64,000 bases of DNA. Origin: Tillus elongatus. Taxonomy: Eukaryota; Arthropoda; Insecta; Coleoptera; Cleridae. Below, piece by piece: positions 23,860-35,042 of the stretch (position 1 is the first letter of the stretch; every line of letters begins with the position of its first letter). The stretch lies in NCBI GenBank assembly GCA_964006375.1, contig OZ023263.1:130609954-130673953 (forward strand). The letters are read 5' to 3'. The notes under the pieces are model-generated. The model made no database searches, had not been told where the DNA came from, and saw only the letters and a program-made list of their open reading frames with translations. The translations under genes and the position numbers were made by a program.

Positions 23860-24543
23860 AACACACTTTCTGATTTACAAGAGCTCGAAATGATTCCAAT
23901 GGCTATTACAGCACAGGTACGACACGAGCGAAAATTACCGTAACCAATATGTTTTTGAAGGCAAAACATGTATTTCCCAATGATAAAATAAAATTGGAAC
24001 TGATGGATAAAATAGCAAAAGACATATCTATATTTCTCTCATATCGCAAATGGGACATATATGAGCTACCATCACTCAAAGATATCAACAGAGATGTGTG
24101 GGCTGTTAAAACGGCAACCAACTTGGAAAGACCTCGATATGTGCTATAGCTTTTCAAACAGATCGCAAAGATAACGTAAGCAAGAGGGTATACTTTTTCG
24201 ATAACATTGGTATGGTGTGTTTTTAAATCCAGAATGCTACCCTTATGAATCTATGCATATGGGTTTCGAGAAATCCAAATATGCTGAAGCCTATCAGATG
24301 TATACAGATTTTCAAAAAAGGTTCTGTTATAAAATTATTTCGGAGCCTATCTTGAATTATGACAAGTTTAAAGACCGACTTCAACACCAGAACGAGTCGA
24401 TCAAGTCGTCAACGGTGGACATTAAAGTGGAGTTTATGAGCCGAGAAAATTCCCCTAATAACACCTAAGCTTTTTGTTTAGTTATTCACGACAGTGTATT
24501 GGAATATATACCTCTAACGGGCATCGTTAGAGCCATTATGTAA
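23860..24543 (+). pseudogene. Polinton major capsid protein C-terminal part
   Basis: Consecutive frames read TARAKITVTN-like sequence (about 23920), then KWDIYELPSLKDINRDVWAV and ERPRYVL (to 24149). They continue with LNPECYPYESMHMGFEKSKY, and the stretch RQ/HQNESIKSSTVDIKVEF (24217-24468). A stop at 24466-24468 interrupts the last 25 codons, which continue in the same frame as CLVIHDSVLEYIPLTG to a natural-looking stop at 24541-24543. These C-terminal motifs are strongly conserved in Polinton major capsids. Three breaks are visible in this part alone. Confidence 0.88.
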
Positions 24544-24670
24544 TAATATAATTTACTATGTCAGTTATGTATCAATATGTACAGCCATTATGTAATAATA
24601 TAATTTACTATGTCACTTATGTATAAATATGTACAGCCTAGGGTTGTACCCTAAATAAATTCTATATTGT
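24525..24670 (+). repeat. Tandem 55-57-bp repeat and poly(A) signal after capsid gene
   Basis: Two copies of a unit beginning AGCCATTATGTAATAATATA (about 24530 and 24586) overlap the end of the capsid gene. An AATAAA at 24653-24658 follows and may be the polyadenylation signal of the virion transcript. Confidence 0.6.
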
Positions 24671-24824
24671 ATGTAAATCAATTGTTTTATTTTCTTACTT
24701 GCATTTTGATCAAGCCTTGTATATTCCACTAGTGAAATAGACCCATGTGAGAGCCAACACGTGGTGCACAACAAACACGTGTGTGTGTATTTAAAAACAT
24801 TTCTATTCTTAAAGAATACCCCTC

Positions 24825-24825
<1 letters not shown>

Positions 24826-24904
<79 letters not shown>
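24826..24904. repeat. (TA)n microsatellite
   Basis: TA tract preceded by CCCCTCG, as is the tract at 25010. Confidence 0.97.
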
Positions 24905-24906
<2 letters not shown>

Positions 24907-25006
24907 TATTTAATGTTTTGTATTAAATTGAGTTTGTTATTATTGAAAAACCCGCGTATATATGTGTGTGTTTAACTTCCATTCTTAATTTTATTGAACA
25001 CCCCTC

Positions 25007-25009
<3 letters not shown>

Positions 25010-25060
<51 letters not shown>
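25010..25060. repeat. (TA)n microsatellite
   Basis: TA tract preceded by CACCCCTCGTG, matching the flank of 24826-24904; the two form a diverged direct repeat of about 185 bp. Confidence 0.95.
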
Positions 25061-25063
<3 letters not shown>

Positions 25064-25444
25064 TTTTTGGTTCTTAAATCTATGTTATTCTTGAACAGTC
25101 CTGGTATGCATATGCATCACATTCTCCTTACCGCTTAATAGCTTAATACGTGTGTTTACATTCACATACTATGTGTTGTTGCTAAATAACTGTATGAATA
25201 ATATGCCGTAGGCGATCTAGGTTACCGCGATAGACTCTCTCTTTTATATTAAGTGCAACTGCATCTAAGAATTATAGTACAGATTATAGTGTGTTTACGT
25301 TCGTCGAAGCATTATTTGCAATAAACGCTACGTTTAAATATACATATCAAAATACTATACTATTGTATTTTCTGGTAACGTCCTACTAGGCCTTTGTTAA
25401 TGTAACCGGCTTCGGTAAACGAGTTTGTCATTATTTTCAACTGA

Positions 25445-25568
<124 letters not shown>

Positions 25569-26462
25569 GCGTTCATTGTTGGACATCGGTTTTTATATGT
25601 CCATGCGTCATTAGCTGGACACAAACTCTATATATTTAAGCGCAAATTGCTGGACAGTGCTGATGCAACGTTGCCTATGATAATAATACATGTTTCATTT
25701 CAAAGGGAGAGAAATTTGTAACCTCAGGCAGTATTTTCAATTTCATCTACTGAGAAAGAATTTTGTTTGTATCTAATAACTTTCTACGATAACTAAAACT
25801 ACACACGAATTTTTAACATTTTATTTTTTGTCAACTGGCGTGATACTGTGAAATACTGTGAATAAGACAGATAAAATCTATTATTTTTATTATTGGTAAC
25901 ATAAGTTTGAATAGAAATAAAGTGTGATTAGGTTTGGTATAAAAACATTAAAATATGGTGTGGTGTGTGTAATTTAAAAATATGTCAAGCTCAAAAGGGT
26001 TAATACACCCTTAGTGGACTAGAAAGATGAAGGATTTTACCTCATTGTTGTCCAGGGCGCAGTGGCGTACTGACCTTAATAAGAGTGTGGAGGTTATTGA
26101 AAGTGTTATCATTTAAATTATTCTAACTTCCAAACAACTTATCAGATTTTAGTGAATTAACGCTTGTTTTAAAGAATATTGTCAGTACTTTTAAACATCG
26201 TTTTTAGTGGTACACGATAGTTCTAAATAAGCGTGCTAGAAGACGCAATTCGCCATAATAGCAGATTTTTTTATTTTGTGTAATTAAGATATCGTAGTTA
26301 AAAAGAAGATTAAATTTTCATTGAAAATCTTAAAACGACAGTTCGATATCTTTGTTAGTTTTAGAGTTGTTGCCAAAATAATAATTTTTAACATTAGAAA
26401 TTATTGTTTTCATAGTTTCGTGATTTAACATTCCATGGCATTTGCCACATATAATATTTAAA

Positions 26463-26582
26463 TGACACTTAAAATAAACGTTGAAAACACCGGTTCTCGT
26501 CAGATCACCGAAGTTAAGGCAACGTCGGGCACTGCTGGCACTTAGATGGATGACCGCCAGGGAACACCGTGTGCTGTTGTCA
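26463..26582 (+). rRNA. 5S rRNA-like sequence (probable pseudogene or 5S-derived element)
   Basis: A 120-nt stretch aligns end to end with insect 5S rRNA from memory. Strong blocks are CACCGGTTCTCGTC, GATCACCGAAGTTAAG, CGTCGGGC, ACTTAGATGG and GGGAACACCG. These cover the internal control region used by TFIIIA. The 5' TGACA and 3' TGTCA ends can pair as helix I. A TTTTTT pol III terminator follows at 26583-26588. An extra G after GTTAAG, and substitutions in the loops and helix III, argue for a pseudogene or a 5S-headed SINE. It could equally be a divergent dispersed 5S gene. Confidence 0.72.
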
Positions 26583-26588
26583 TTTTTT

Positions 26589-28074
26589 AGAGGAAGGCAA
26601 TACCATCAGATCATATTCCACATATCGCAACCATAGTTGAAGTGACACGGCGAGATGGCCTTTAGAATTTGATTACCGAAAATTTAAGTAGAACTGGCGT
26701 AAATGGACATGTGTTTTAAAATAATAAATGTAGATATCTATCCGTAAATCGGCAGGTTATCAAGTGGAAAAAGAATTGTCGCGTATTATTAAAATTTGTG
26801 GCACATACCTTAAAAATGGCTTACACGAATGCCGAGGCTTATGATATGCTGACTGAAAATGCTTCTAATGCGGCACATGAAAATGCTACCAAATATCCTA
26901 GACGAAGGCACTAGAGTAGAAGAGAATCTGGCTATTAGCAATACGTTTAAGACAACCGGGGAGTATACAACCCATTCCAGTTCCCTCCAGAAGGTGCCCA
27001 TTAGGAAATGAAGATAATATTATAAACGTTCTTGTTATGTGCAAGTGGGTCTTTATTTAAGCACAAGCGAAATTTGTTAACACTTACAAGTAATTCACCC
27101 TTCAGTTTTAAAAGACTTGCACCAGGCCCTATAAGAAAATGATTTTGATAGGCGGCTCGACAATTGCTATTGGCTAAGAGAGATGGGCAACGAACATACT
27201 CAAATCCTGACCCTCGTTTTATGATGAAGCCACTTTTACTGGTCGTGGCAAACTTAATTTGCACGATATGCACTATTGGTCGTAAATAAAACCTCATGGG
27301 ACTCAAATTCTACGCCACTGACACGTTTCGTAAACTGCTAATTAGAACATAAGGAAGCAGTTTTCGAGTAGTAAACGATATGTAAAATTTGGCTTTCAAA
27401 TAACGAAGTGTTGTTGAGATATTAGCGAAAAAAAACTATAAGAAAGTAAAAATGAACACCCTGTATCTCAAAAACTAAAGGTTTTAGGACATACATTTGT
27501 TAGAACTTTTGTCAGTTTTTTTAGATCCGCGATCACCCCCTTCTGTTTGTAAACCTTATTCTGTAACACTCTGTATATGTCGCCGTATGATTGTTAACAT
27601 CGTTAGTTTATAATCACTTGCTATAATATAAACTGACGAAAAATTGTAAACTTTATAATTTAACTTATGTCGTGGAACTGTGGATTTGGTATTTGATTAT
27701 GCTCCTTCTCAGGCAGGTGAGCGACGCGAACAATTACGATAATTTGTAAATTGTAAATGGTTGTTCGTTGCAGTTAACAATTTTTCGTCAGTTTATAATA
27801 TCGCAAGAACTGAGAATCTTACGGTCACATATATATGACTTATAGGCAGAGAAATAGGAACCATTTTTACCCAAATAAACTTATCCATGACAGAACTAGG
27901 TTGAGGGCAGAAAATATTTAATTTGGTTTTCAAACATTGAAGCGGTTTTGAGATATTTGTGAAAGACAATAAAAAACTTCAACACCTTGTATCTCGAAAA
28001 ACAAAGGTTTGTAGGACATGTGTTTATAAAAACTCGTAATAATTAGCCTTCAAATTGCCACTTATAAGCACACT
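26589..28074. other. No gene seen; diverged repeats
   Basis: No coding motif was recognised. About 27360-27510 and 27895-28035 are diverged direct repeats sharing TTTGG(C/T)TTTCAAA and a CACC(C/T)TGTATCTC box. A small inverted-repeat element lies between them at 27617-27809. Confidence 0.5.
27617..27809. mobile_element. Small inverted-repeat element (MITE-like)
   Basis: Near-perfect inverted ends of about 30 bp, containing ATAAACTGACGAAAAATTGT at 27629-27648 and its reverse complement at about 27779-27798. The interior has no open frame. The superfamily is not assigned. Confidence 0.6.
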
Positions 28075-28110
28075 TCGAGAACCCAAATCACCACAACATA
28101 TTTTAAAACG

Positions 28111-28150
28111 CCTAACGATCGTTTTGCTAACAAAGTTAGCCTCATCAGAG
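28111..28150 (-). ncRNA. Hammerhead-ribozyme-like motif, minus-strand arm
   Basis: Reading the minus strand from 28150: CCT then CTGATGA, a stem GGCTAAC-TTT-GTTAGC, then AAAAC, then GATCGTT and AGG. The CCT/AGG pair could form stem I and ACGATCGT is self-complementary, as in minimal hammerheads that act as dimers. The usual GAAA core box is AAAA here, which should weaken or abolish cleavage. Motif-based only. Confidence 0.4.
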
Positions 28151-28159
28151 GATGAAAAT

Positions 28160-28197
28160 CTGATGAAGCTAACGTTGTTACCGAAACGATCGTTAGG
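28160..28197 (+). ncRNA. Hammerhead-ribozyme-like motif, plus-strand arm
   Basis: CTGATGA at 28160-28166, an imperfect stem AGCTAAC-GTT-GTTACC, the core box GAAA at 28183-28186, then CGATCGTT and AGG. The core residues are intact but stem I pairs poorly with the upstream sequence and stem II has one mismatch. It is the inverted partner of the motif at 28111-28150. Confidence 0.4.
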
Positions 28198-28232
28198 TCT
28201 TGTAAAATGTGTTGTGGTGATTTGGGTTCTCT

Positions 28233-29352
28233 ATTCTCTGAATACGGTTATACTCTAAAAAGTTCCTTTAACCCCAAAATCATAACGACAGTGTAGGGTT
28301 TTTTAAGCCGAAAACCTGCCATGCGCAAACCCACTAATATATCAAAAACGGTATAAACTTTTGACGCTAGTCAAATATGCATATAAACTCAGTAGAGTCC
28401 TTAAATTTAAAGAGTAAATGTCAGACGTTTCAGATTTTCGAAATTTGGACTTTAAAACTAATTATTTTAACATTGTACTTTATACACGGACAATGTACTG
28501 CTTTTGTGTCAGGTACTTTGAAAATATTTTATTAGATAATAAGTAATAACGATAATATCTAAGTATAATAAGAAAGCAATTATTTTCAAACCATTCAGGA
28601 CTTCTAATTGCTAAACTATAATAGCGCCATCAAAATCAAATTACGTCTGAACAAATTTTATACGGGGTCGTCTGAGGGATAACCTGCTCTGTTGTTTATC
28701 TGCAAGCACTCAAATCTGGCAAGTGCGCCACACACAGAACAAAAAAGGTTTACAACACACATGTTTTAGAATAAGAAAGAATGGCGCAACATTGAAACAA
28801 TGAAACAGGAAACTAGACGAAATAACTTGTTATGGAGTTAGTCAATAGAATCTGTTCCCGCTAATTTCAAAGTTAAATGTTGAGCTCCGTTTTGTAATTG
28901 TGCGGACAATACAATTAACCAGCTGTTTTCTGCCCGTGCTCTTGATTTCTAGAATTTTTTAAATTTGATTTGTTTGCTACTTCTTGCATCTACCAGTGTA
29001 ATGTGTTATTATTAACCACATTCAGCAATTTACATGAGAACAACATAAGAGGACATTCTGGGCGACAATATAAACAGTGGGAGCGGGAAGTTTTAGTATT
29101 GATGTTCGTTGTAAACAATTAAGGCGGGATAATCACTTGACATTAATTCTGTATACCATGAAAACAACTATTTTCAGATCAAAGTTATTTTGTTCTGAAA
29201 ATGTAGGTAAATTATTGTCAATGTCAGAGTACATACCTATATGCAAGGACACAATAAGTGACAAATTATTATTCCCACAACTGACATACTGACAGAACAT
29301 ATAGGTAAATGTATTTAAATTTGTTTGTGAAAATTTTCATGTCGAAATCGAT
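28233..29352. other. No gene seen
   Basis: AT-rich sequence with no recognisable coding or repeat family on either strand. An open frame of 71 codons at 29077-29292 shows no motif and is not called. Confidence 0.5.
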
Positions 29353-29483
29353 TTAAGCTAGGTTCATACAAGATCTATAAAACTTATTCCTATTGGTTCG
29401 GTTTAAATAATATGACGTTCTTATTTAAAATGAAACAATATAGAAAAAATTTCGTAATTCGGGAGTGTATGAACCTATCTTAA
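29353..29483. mobile_element. 131-bp inverted-repeat element (MITE-like)
   Basis: The ends TTAAGCTAGGTTCATACA (29353-29370) and its near-perfect reverse complement (29466-29483) enclose a short A/T-rich interior with GGTTCGGTTTAAATAA. Ends beginning TTAA suggest a piggyBac-type or TTAA-targeting MITE; the duplication could not be confirmed. Confidence 0.6.
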
Positions 29484-29682
29484 CTATTATTACGTATGGT
29501 TATTCACATGACATGGCAAGATCATGATATAAAAATGGCGCCATAAGTGGAACAGACGATTATGGACCGCAAAATTAAATAACAATCTAGGGTCGAGGAA
29601 ACGCGAATCATATTTGCTTGATTGCCGGTTTTACAAATAATATACACTATTTGGTTTGTTCATGAATAGAAATTTAAGGATA

Positions 29683-29965
29683 GATGTATTCTCACCATAA
29701 TTAGAAACGCAGACCGGTTTCGCTTTAATTAGAGCTCGTCAGTGCGTTATACTAATTACAGCGAGAACACACCTATAAGTTAATTCGCCTATGGTAGACA
29801 GTCTCCTAAAACATTGTGAGATGTACGACAGGGTCGCCATCTCGGTGCGGAACCAGGTAGTATGTTGTATCACGACAGCTCCAATTAACACAAAATGTTA
29901 TAGAGACTACGTGTACAACCAACTAACAATTTTGTAAATGGTTAGCCCTGGCGCCCTGTTTTAAA
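29683..29965. mobile_element. Foldback family 2, partial copy
   Basis: Contains the arm starting AGATGTATTCTCACCATAA and running past CCGGTTTCGC to about 29815. Then comes the loop segment in reverse orientation relative to 50400-50515 (it reads GATGTACGACAGGGTCGCCAT). The arrangement matches one arm plus loop of the palindrome at 50270-50655, so this copy is a half element. Confidence 0.75.
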
Positions 29966-31285
29966 CAAATTACTTGCAAAATCAGTAGTAATTAAAAGCT
30001 CATAGTGGACTACTATAAGGTTTAAGAATGTTAAAAAATAAGAGTGCAGGTAAGTATGACAAAAGTTAAATGTAGTATAGCTTGAGAATGATGAAAGTTT
30101 TATTTGAACTATCTGCCCAAAATGCTATCTAACAAACATGTTTTCTCTATCATTCAAGAAATCTCATTGTGAATTTTCAGAAATAGCTCCAAAATCACTT
30201 TAAGAGACAAGAAACGTTAGGTTTTGTAATTTCTGATAGTCGTGGTTTCATTGCTTGTCACCACTCTATTCTGATATACCTATGTCTGGTCACGTAAAAA
30301 ATATATTGGTGAATTTGCAGATTATTCCACAGTCAGCTTTCTGTATATATGTATTTTTTCTGAAATATATTTATTATACCCATGTATGCATAAACGACAA
30401 AATAAATGTTATGGTTACAACCTCCAAGCAATTAACCGTACCCGGAACGAATTAGGGTGCTGGGCGGATAAAAAAATTAAAAAGAGATTTAAGTGCAAAA
30501 TGCGAAAAAATAGCAGCTTAGTTAAACTTCGATCAGAGGCTTTTTTTTCATATTTTGCAGCTTTACTTCCTTTAATTATGTTTACCCCATACCACACCAT
30601 GAGTCCCGTAACTTTCTTGGGGGTTGAAACCACAAGATTTATTTCGTGATTTATAAAGGTGGCTATAAGCATGTTTAAAAAACAAAAAGAATCAAACGTT
30701 TAGCCACCAGTTTCTTTCCCAAAAGATTATTCGGTTTGTCCAAATGAAAAGCTAGGAATAGTCACATTAAAATGGACCCATATATAAATTTAGTATAAGT
30801 AGCTCGCTGGCATGGTTTGTAAAAAAATCCGAAAACAGATCTCGCGCTACCCCTCAGTCCCCCATAAATGACGCCCTGGTCGCCCAAGGTCGAAAAGTGC
30901 AGCAAAAAAGATATTGTAGCAATAAGATATAGGTGTTATGCCCCCATGCAGATTTTGAGACACTGCTGAGCTTAGTTTGTCTCAATACTCTTATTTCTTC
31001 AAACATGTATTTCCAACCTGGCCAGAAATAGCCAGGCCAGTCTACAAGCAGTTGACCTTCTATGGCAAATTGGAATAAGTTAATAAAGATTAAGTGAAAT
31101 TATACCAATGGCCAAGCGATTGCCATAGGCATTAAAAAAAATCTATGGTTTTACGTCAAACTCGCTATTAATTGAAGCTGAGCACCACTCATACGGTCAA
31201 TACTTGGACTTGGATGAGATAACCGGTTGGGTGTCGCTGATGTCACTCCGAGAGATAAATTTCAGGTATACGTAATATATAATAC
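29966..31285. other. No gene seen apart from a degraded foldback copy
   Basis: About 30430-30660 is a diverged relative of the foldback at 32397-32894: it shares TAGGGTGCTGGGCGG and AGTCCCGTAACTTTCTTGGG near its ends. The rest shows nothing recognisable. Confidence 0.45.
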
Positions 31286-33100
31286 TTTTATTATTTATCC
31301 AAGTGGAAGAAGGGTACTAAAAACGCAGCGTCTCCATCAGTTTTACGTTCTCCAGTGCCTTCTACTTCTGGAATGAAAGCTCTTCCTCATGCGGAAAGAA
31401 GGTAAATAATTCTTTTTATCTTCCTATTTTGTAAACCTTTATTATTGTTAAAATTTATAAATTACCCGATAAAAATTGCAGTCAATCGTTATCATCAACT
31501 CTTACTGCCTTGGAACTATCATGTTCAACAGGTGCGGCACTTGGCAGCCCTCCTGAATTAACACCATAAGCTAACATAACTCCAGGTCAAAAGTAAGTTA
31601 ATATGCCTAGACTTAGAATCGAGGGAAAATACTAGAAACCATTTTTTAAAGTTATACTCTGTTCACTGAAAACTTACGAAATATCGTCCATTTTTTAGAA
31701 AAAAACTTCGTTATTTTGGAGATATTTCCAGTTTATCAGGAACTCCAAAAACATCTTTAAAAAATGGTCTATTGCTAAACGAGTAATAAAAAACAAAAGA
31801 GGAAAATGGAAATATTGATGATTAAACAGCGTTTAAAAGGTCCACAACGGAACTATTCACTAGACGTAAGGTCGTTTGCTATTATCCTAAATTTTTATTC
31901 ACACAAAACTTATAATTACGTTCGAGAAAAATTTATGAAATCTTTGCCACATCCTCGAACCATTTCTAAATTGTTCCTGGATTCTGCAAAGAAGCATTAG
32001 CGGTTTTAGATTTAAAAGGGAGAGAAGCAGCTGAAAAAGGTTGCAAAATACTTTGTTACCTAGTTATCGACGAGATGTTCATAAGACGTCAAGTTGAGTG
32101 GACAGAAAAAAAGTTTTGTGGTAACGTAGATATTGGCCTGGATATGAATAATTCAAACGAACTTCCAGAAGCTAAAGAAGTTTTGCTTTGCTTTAAATGC
32201 CTACTGGAAAGTTCCAGTGGGTTATTTCTTCCTTGCTGTTATTTCTATAGAAAAAGCAAACCTTTTAAATCAGGCTTTAAGTTTTATCCATCAGGCAAGA
32301 ATAGTCGTTACTTCCGTAACTTTCGATGGAGCAGCTGCAAATATAAGCATGGTTAAATGTTTGTGAGCAAATTTAGATACATTTATTCAAGAAGGGGTAC
32401 ATTTTCAGATTACCTCCCGAACGCTTTTCAAAAAACTGTTTTCAGAAACCTGCCTAGCCGGGGGGTCCCGCCAACGTCACAAGTTGAACTGATGGTGGTG
32501 GGGGGTGTCAGATTCGTCGTAGGCATTTTCCTTCCCCTCTCGTGTGCATACAACCACCCTCGTTGCATAAACCACAAAAAAAATCTTGTTCATACCCCCC
32601 AAGGAAGTTACGGGCCCTGGGGCGAATAGGGGTTCTGTGCGGTGTAGGCGGTGTTTATTGGGGATATGGGTTCAAATAGACAGCTTTAAAACAGTTTTCT
32701 TCGCATTTTCTACTCCTATTTCCTTTTTATTACCTACCCCCACCCAGCACCCCTATTCAATCCTAGTCCCGTAACTTCCTTGTGGGGTGTGAACAAGAAA
32801 TTTTTCTTGTAGTTTGTGCATCCAGGGGGGTCCTAGTAATATTTGTGAAAACAATTTTTTGAAAAGCGTTAGGTAGCTAATCTGAAAATTTACCCAAGAA
32901 GGTTTAAAGGTTTATTTGCCGCATCCTGTAATCCATGAAAATGTATATATTTGCCTAGATGCTTGCCACATGATGAAATTAATAAGAAATTGTCCGGCAA
33001 GTTGTAGATCTATTAAACATGGCAGCACACAAATCAGGTGGTCATTTCTAGAAAAACTGGTAGAGCTGCAAGATATTGAAGGTTTTTCTTAATTTTTTCT
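31286..33100 (+). pseudogene. P-element/THAP9-like transposase gene with introns, interrupted
   Basis: Probable exons are 31286-31401, 31482-31592 and 31699 onward. They are separated by segments starting GTAAAT and GTAAGTT and ending TTGCAG and TTTTTTAG, as spliceosomal introns do. Exon 3 opens KKLRYFGDISSLSG. It continues in the frame at 31806 with NYSLDVRSFAIILNFYSHK and VREKFMKSLPHPRTISKL. The frame at 32075 has MFIRRQVEWTEKKFCGNVDI, and nearby reads VTSVTFDGAAANISM. After the inserted foldback, coding continues with FPHP/DACHMMK-like text (about 32910-33060). These are successive blocks of P/THAP9 transposases, RNase H-fold cut-and-paste enzymes. The N-terminal THAP finger was not found. 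Stops (for example about 31570 and 31998) and frameshifts make it dead. Confidence 0.8.
32397..32894. mobile_element. 498-bp foldback element nested in the P-like transposase
   Basis: The ends GGTACATTTTCAGATTA and (reverse complement) GGTAAATTTTCAGATTA enclose long imperfect inverted arms. These contain GGAAGTTACGGG and TTCTTGTTCA in mirrored order. Both sides carry CAAGAAGG (32388-32395 and 32895-32902), an 8-bp target duplication within transposase coding sequence. Eight-base duplications fit hAT or P superfamilies. The left arm has an extra 90-bp segment. No coding capacity of its own. Confidence 0.85.
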
Positions 33101-34734
33101 TACATTTTTGCTGAAAACACTTTTTACTGAATTTGCATAGAAAAAAATCGCTTGTGACGAGATCACAACATTGCAACATTGAGACTTTCAAACATTTTAT
33201 TCGAGAAATCGATTCTATAAAAATTCATTACCATAACGCACTTGCTGCGCCCAGACTTTTTAGTTAATAGTATACTTAAATAATGTATAGGTGGTTAAAC
33301 ATCTTTTAAATTTTATTTTATTTTTTTAATCGTATTTATGAAAATTTCAATCCTAATTCTCGAGACGCCTATGGTCTAGGACCGTGTAGTGTAAACAGAC
33401 CTTGTAGACAACGTTGGTTTCAAACATTACAATGCATCGCATTGGGAGATGGTTGGTCTAACTGGCGTACAAAATGCAACTCTAGTTTTATTAAATAAGT
33501 GAAGTGTTACTATTTATCGTTAGATAGTGCGAAGATCATGGCTGCATTGTTTATGTCAAAAAATGTTGACTGTGCTGGCAGCTGCTGGCGCCTGGTAAAC
33601 TCACCCGTTATTATTCTGAACTTTTACCTTTAACTAACAAAATAACAAATTCCTTAAATCCTAAAGAAACTTGATCTGTCAATTTTTGATGTTTTTAAGA
33701 AAATCCTGATTGCAAAAAGGAATCAATTATTGTCAATTTGGCGTATTAACGTACATAAGACATAAGAAAAGAAACAAAGAAAATTGTTTGCTCTGAATTT
33801 CAACCGAATTGCTTAATAATCTCTTCCGAAGATAATTACTAGCTGGGATTAGGATTTTTGTATTATAATTGAAAATGGAGACCCTGTATTGAGAATTAAG
33901 TACACTGTCAGCAAGTGAATTAATTTTATTTATTATTAGATTATAATATATAATCTTGATAATTGTACAATGAGTTCGAATTTTCTAAAAGAATTGTTAG
34001 GTATGATGTTGTGTTAACCAAATTATTAATTAATAATAATTTCAACTGTCGCTCACTTTCTGTATGAGTAATAGTTTAAAATCAGTAGATCATTATTTAT
34101 GTGAACTGATGTTCAAAGAAACATAATAATATATATAGCAAACTAATAAAATTACAGTATCCATGTTCTAATTAGTCAATGCTAGAATGAAGCAGAGACA
34201 ATTGACTAAAAATAACATTCTAATGTTAGTCAATACCAGGACTAAGTCAAGACCTTCGTGTGGCGCATTCTACTGATAAAATCAGAGAGCGTTAATGAAA
34301 ACGATTTTTTTAGTATTGTCAGATAGGGAAGTTAAAAAAATTCGCTATTAAAAATGTAGAGAATATTTTAACAGAATAAGCGAACTATTAGTTATCAAAA
34401 TTGATCAATATTAGTAGACAATAATTTAGGAGATTTAAAAATTTTGTTGAAGCGTTTGCGTTTCTGAATGGATACAGATCAATTAAATCAATTTTTGTTT
34501 GAACAACTTGCAATTTTGGTAATCTGAGACTTCAGGAAAACGAATATGTAACAGGTGTCGAAACCGAACGTTACGTGTCTCAGTGAACAGTTTGGACACT
34601 TGACGTGCTTGAAGAATGCTATACACGACATCTGGCTTCCGACTTCCGACACCCTACTCAAACTGCCCCGCACTGTACAAGCTTTCTACGAATTACCACA
34701 CTTACCACCTGTGCGAAGCCGGGACGGGTCAACT
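33101..34734. other. No gene seen
   Basis: AT-rich sequence with no recognised coding, RNA or repeat family. A 112-codon frame at 34555-34893 ends in SINE-like sequence and is not treated as a gene. Confidence 0.5.
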
Positions 34735-34759
34735 AGCGCCCAGCCCTTAGGCAACTTTT

Positions 34760-34895
34760 TTAGCACTAACATCAACCGAGGTTGTAGCATTATATTTGAG
34801 CAAGTTGAATGTCTGCACGTTTCGCCATTCGGAGAGGGCGTAAGGCCGTCGGTCCCGTGCCCATGGGATGTTGGGCACGTTGAATATCCCTGAAT
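34760..34895 (+). repeat. SINE core fragment, copy 1
   Basis: Shares with 52400-52530 the ordered blocks AACCGAGGTTGT, TTTGAGCAAGTTGAATGTCT, GGCGTAA and the GATGTTGGGCACGTT(G/A)AAT tail. A tRNA-like head was not found upstream, so it is 5'-truncated. Confidence 0.75.
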
Positions 34896-35042
34896 AATAG
34901 TCAATAAACCAATTTTCTTACCTTTGAGTTTGTAAACACCATCAACTAACTGTCAAACCGCCACATGAGAGCTACCTACCTAATTACACATCAACAATCA
35001 ATAGGTAAACGCTGTCGTATAAAACTCTCGAATAATTATGAG

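Larger units (their letters stand above)
19600..24680. mobile_element. Polinton/Maverick fragment, copy 1
   Basis: Five Polinton morphogenesis genes lie in a compact divergent arrangement: packaging ATPase on the minus strand, then virion minor protein, adenain-like protease, minor capsid and major capsid protein on the plus strand. Polintons are large self-synthesising transposons that encode a full virion set and are related to adintoviruses. Polymerase B, integrase and long terminal repeats are absent, so this is a partial copy. Every gene has stops, frameshifts or deletions. The left end is truncated by a LINE and the right end fades into a repeated A/T-rich 3' region. Confidence 0.92.
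28075..28232. mobile_element. Palindromic foldback element with hammerhead-like arms, copy 1
   Basis: The outer 20 bp, GAGAACCCAAATCACCACAA, are mirrored at the right end and the whole 158 bp can fold into one hairpin. Each arm carries CTGATGA, a short stem, (G/A)AAAC and GATCGTTAGG. Related elements occur at 60518, 61150 and 61382. No coding capacity. Confidence 0.85.

Noticed and set aside
19687..24543. Active endogenous virus capable of making particles
   Set aside because: All five genes carry stops, frameshifts or deletions, catalytic residues are lost and no polymerase or integrase is present.
27001..27306. 101-codon minus-strand frame
   Set aside because: No motif, no relatives recognised and no neighbouring coding sequence; likely chance.
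34555..34893. 112-codon frame as a gene
   Set aside because: Its second half is SINE core sequence and the first half has no recognisable motif.
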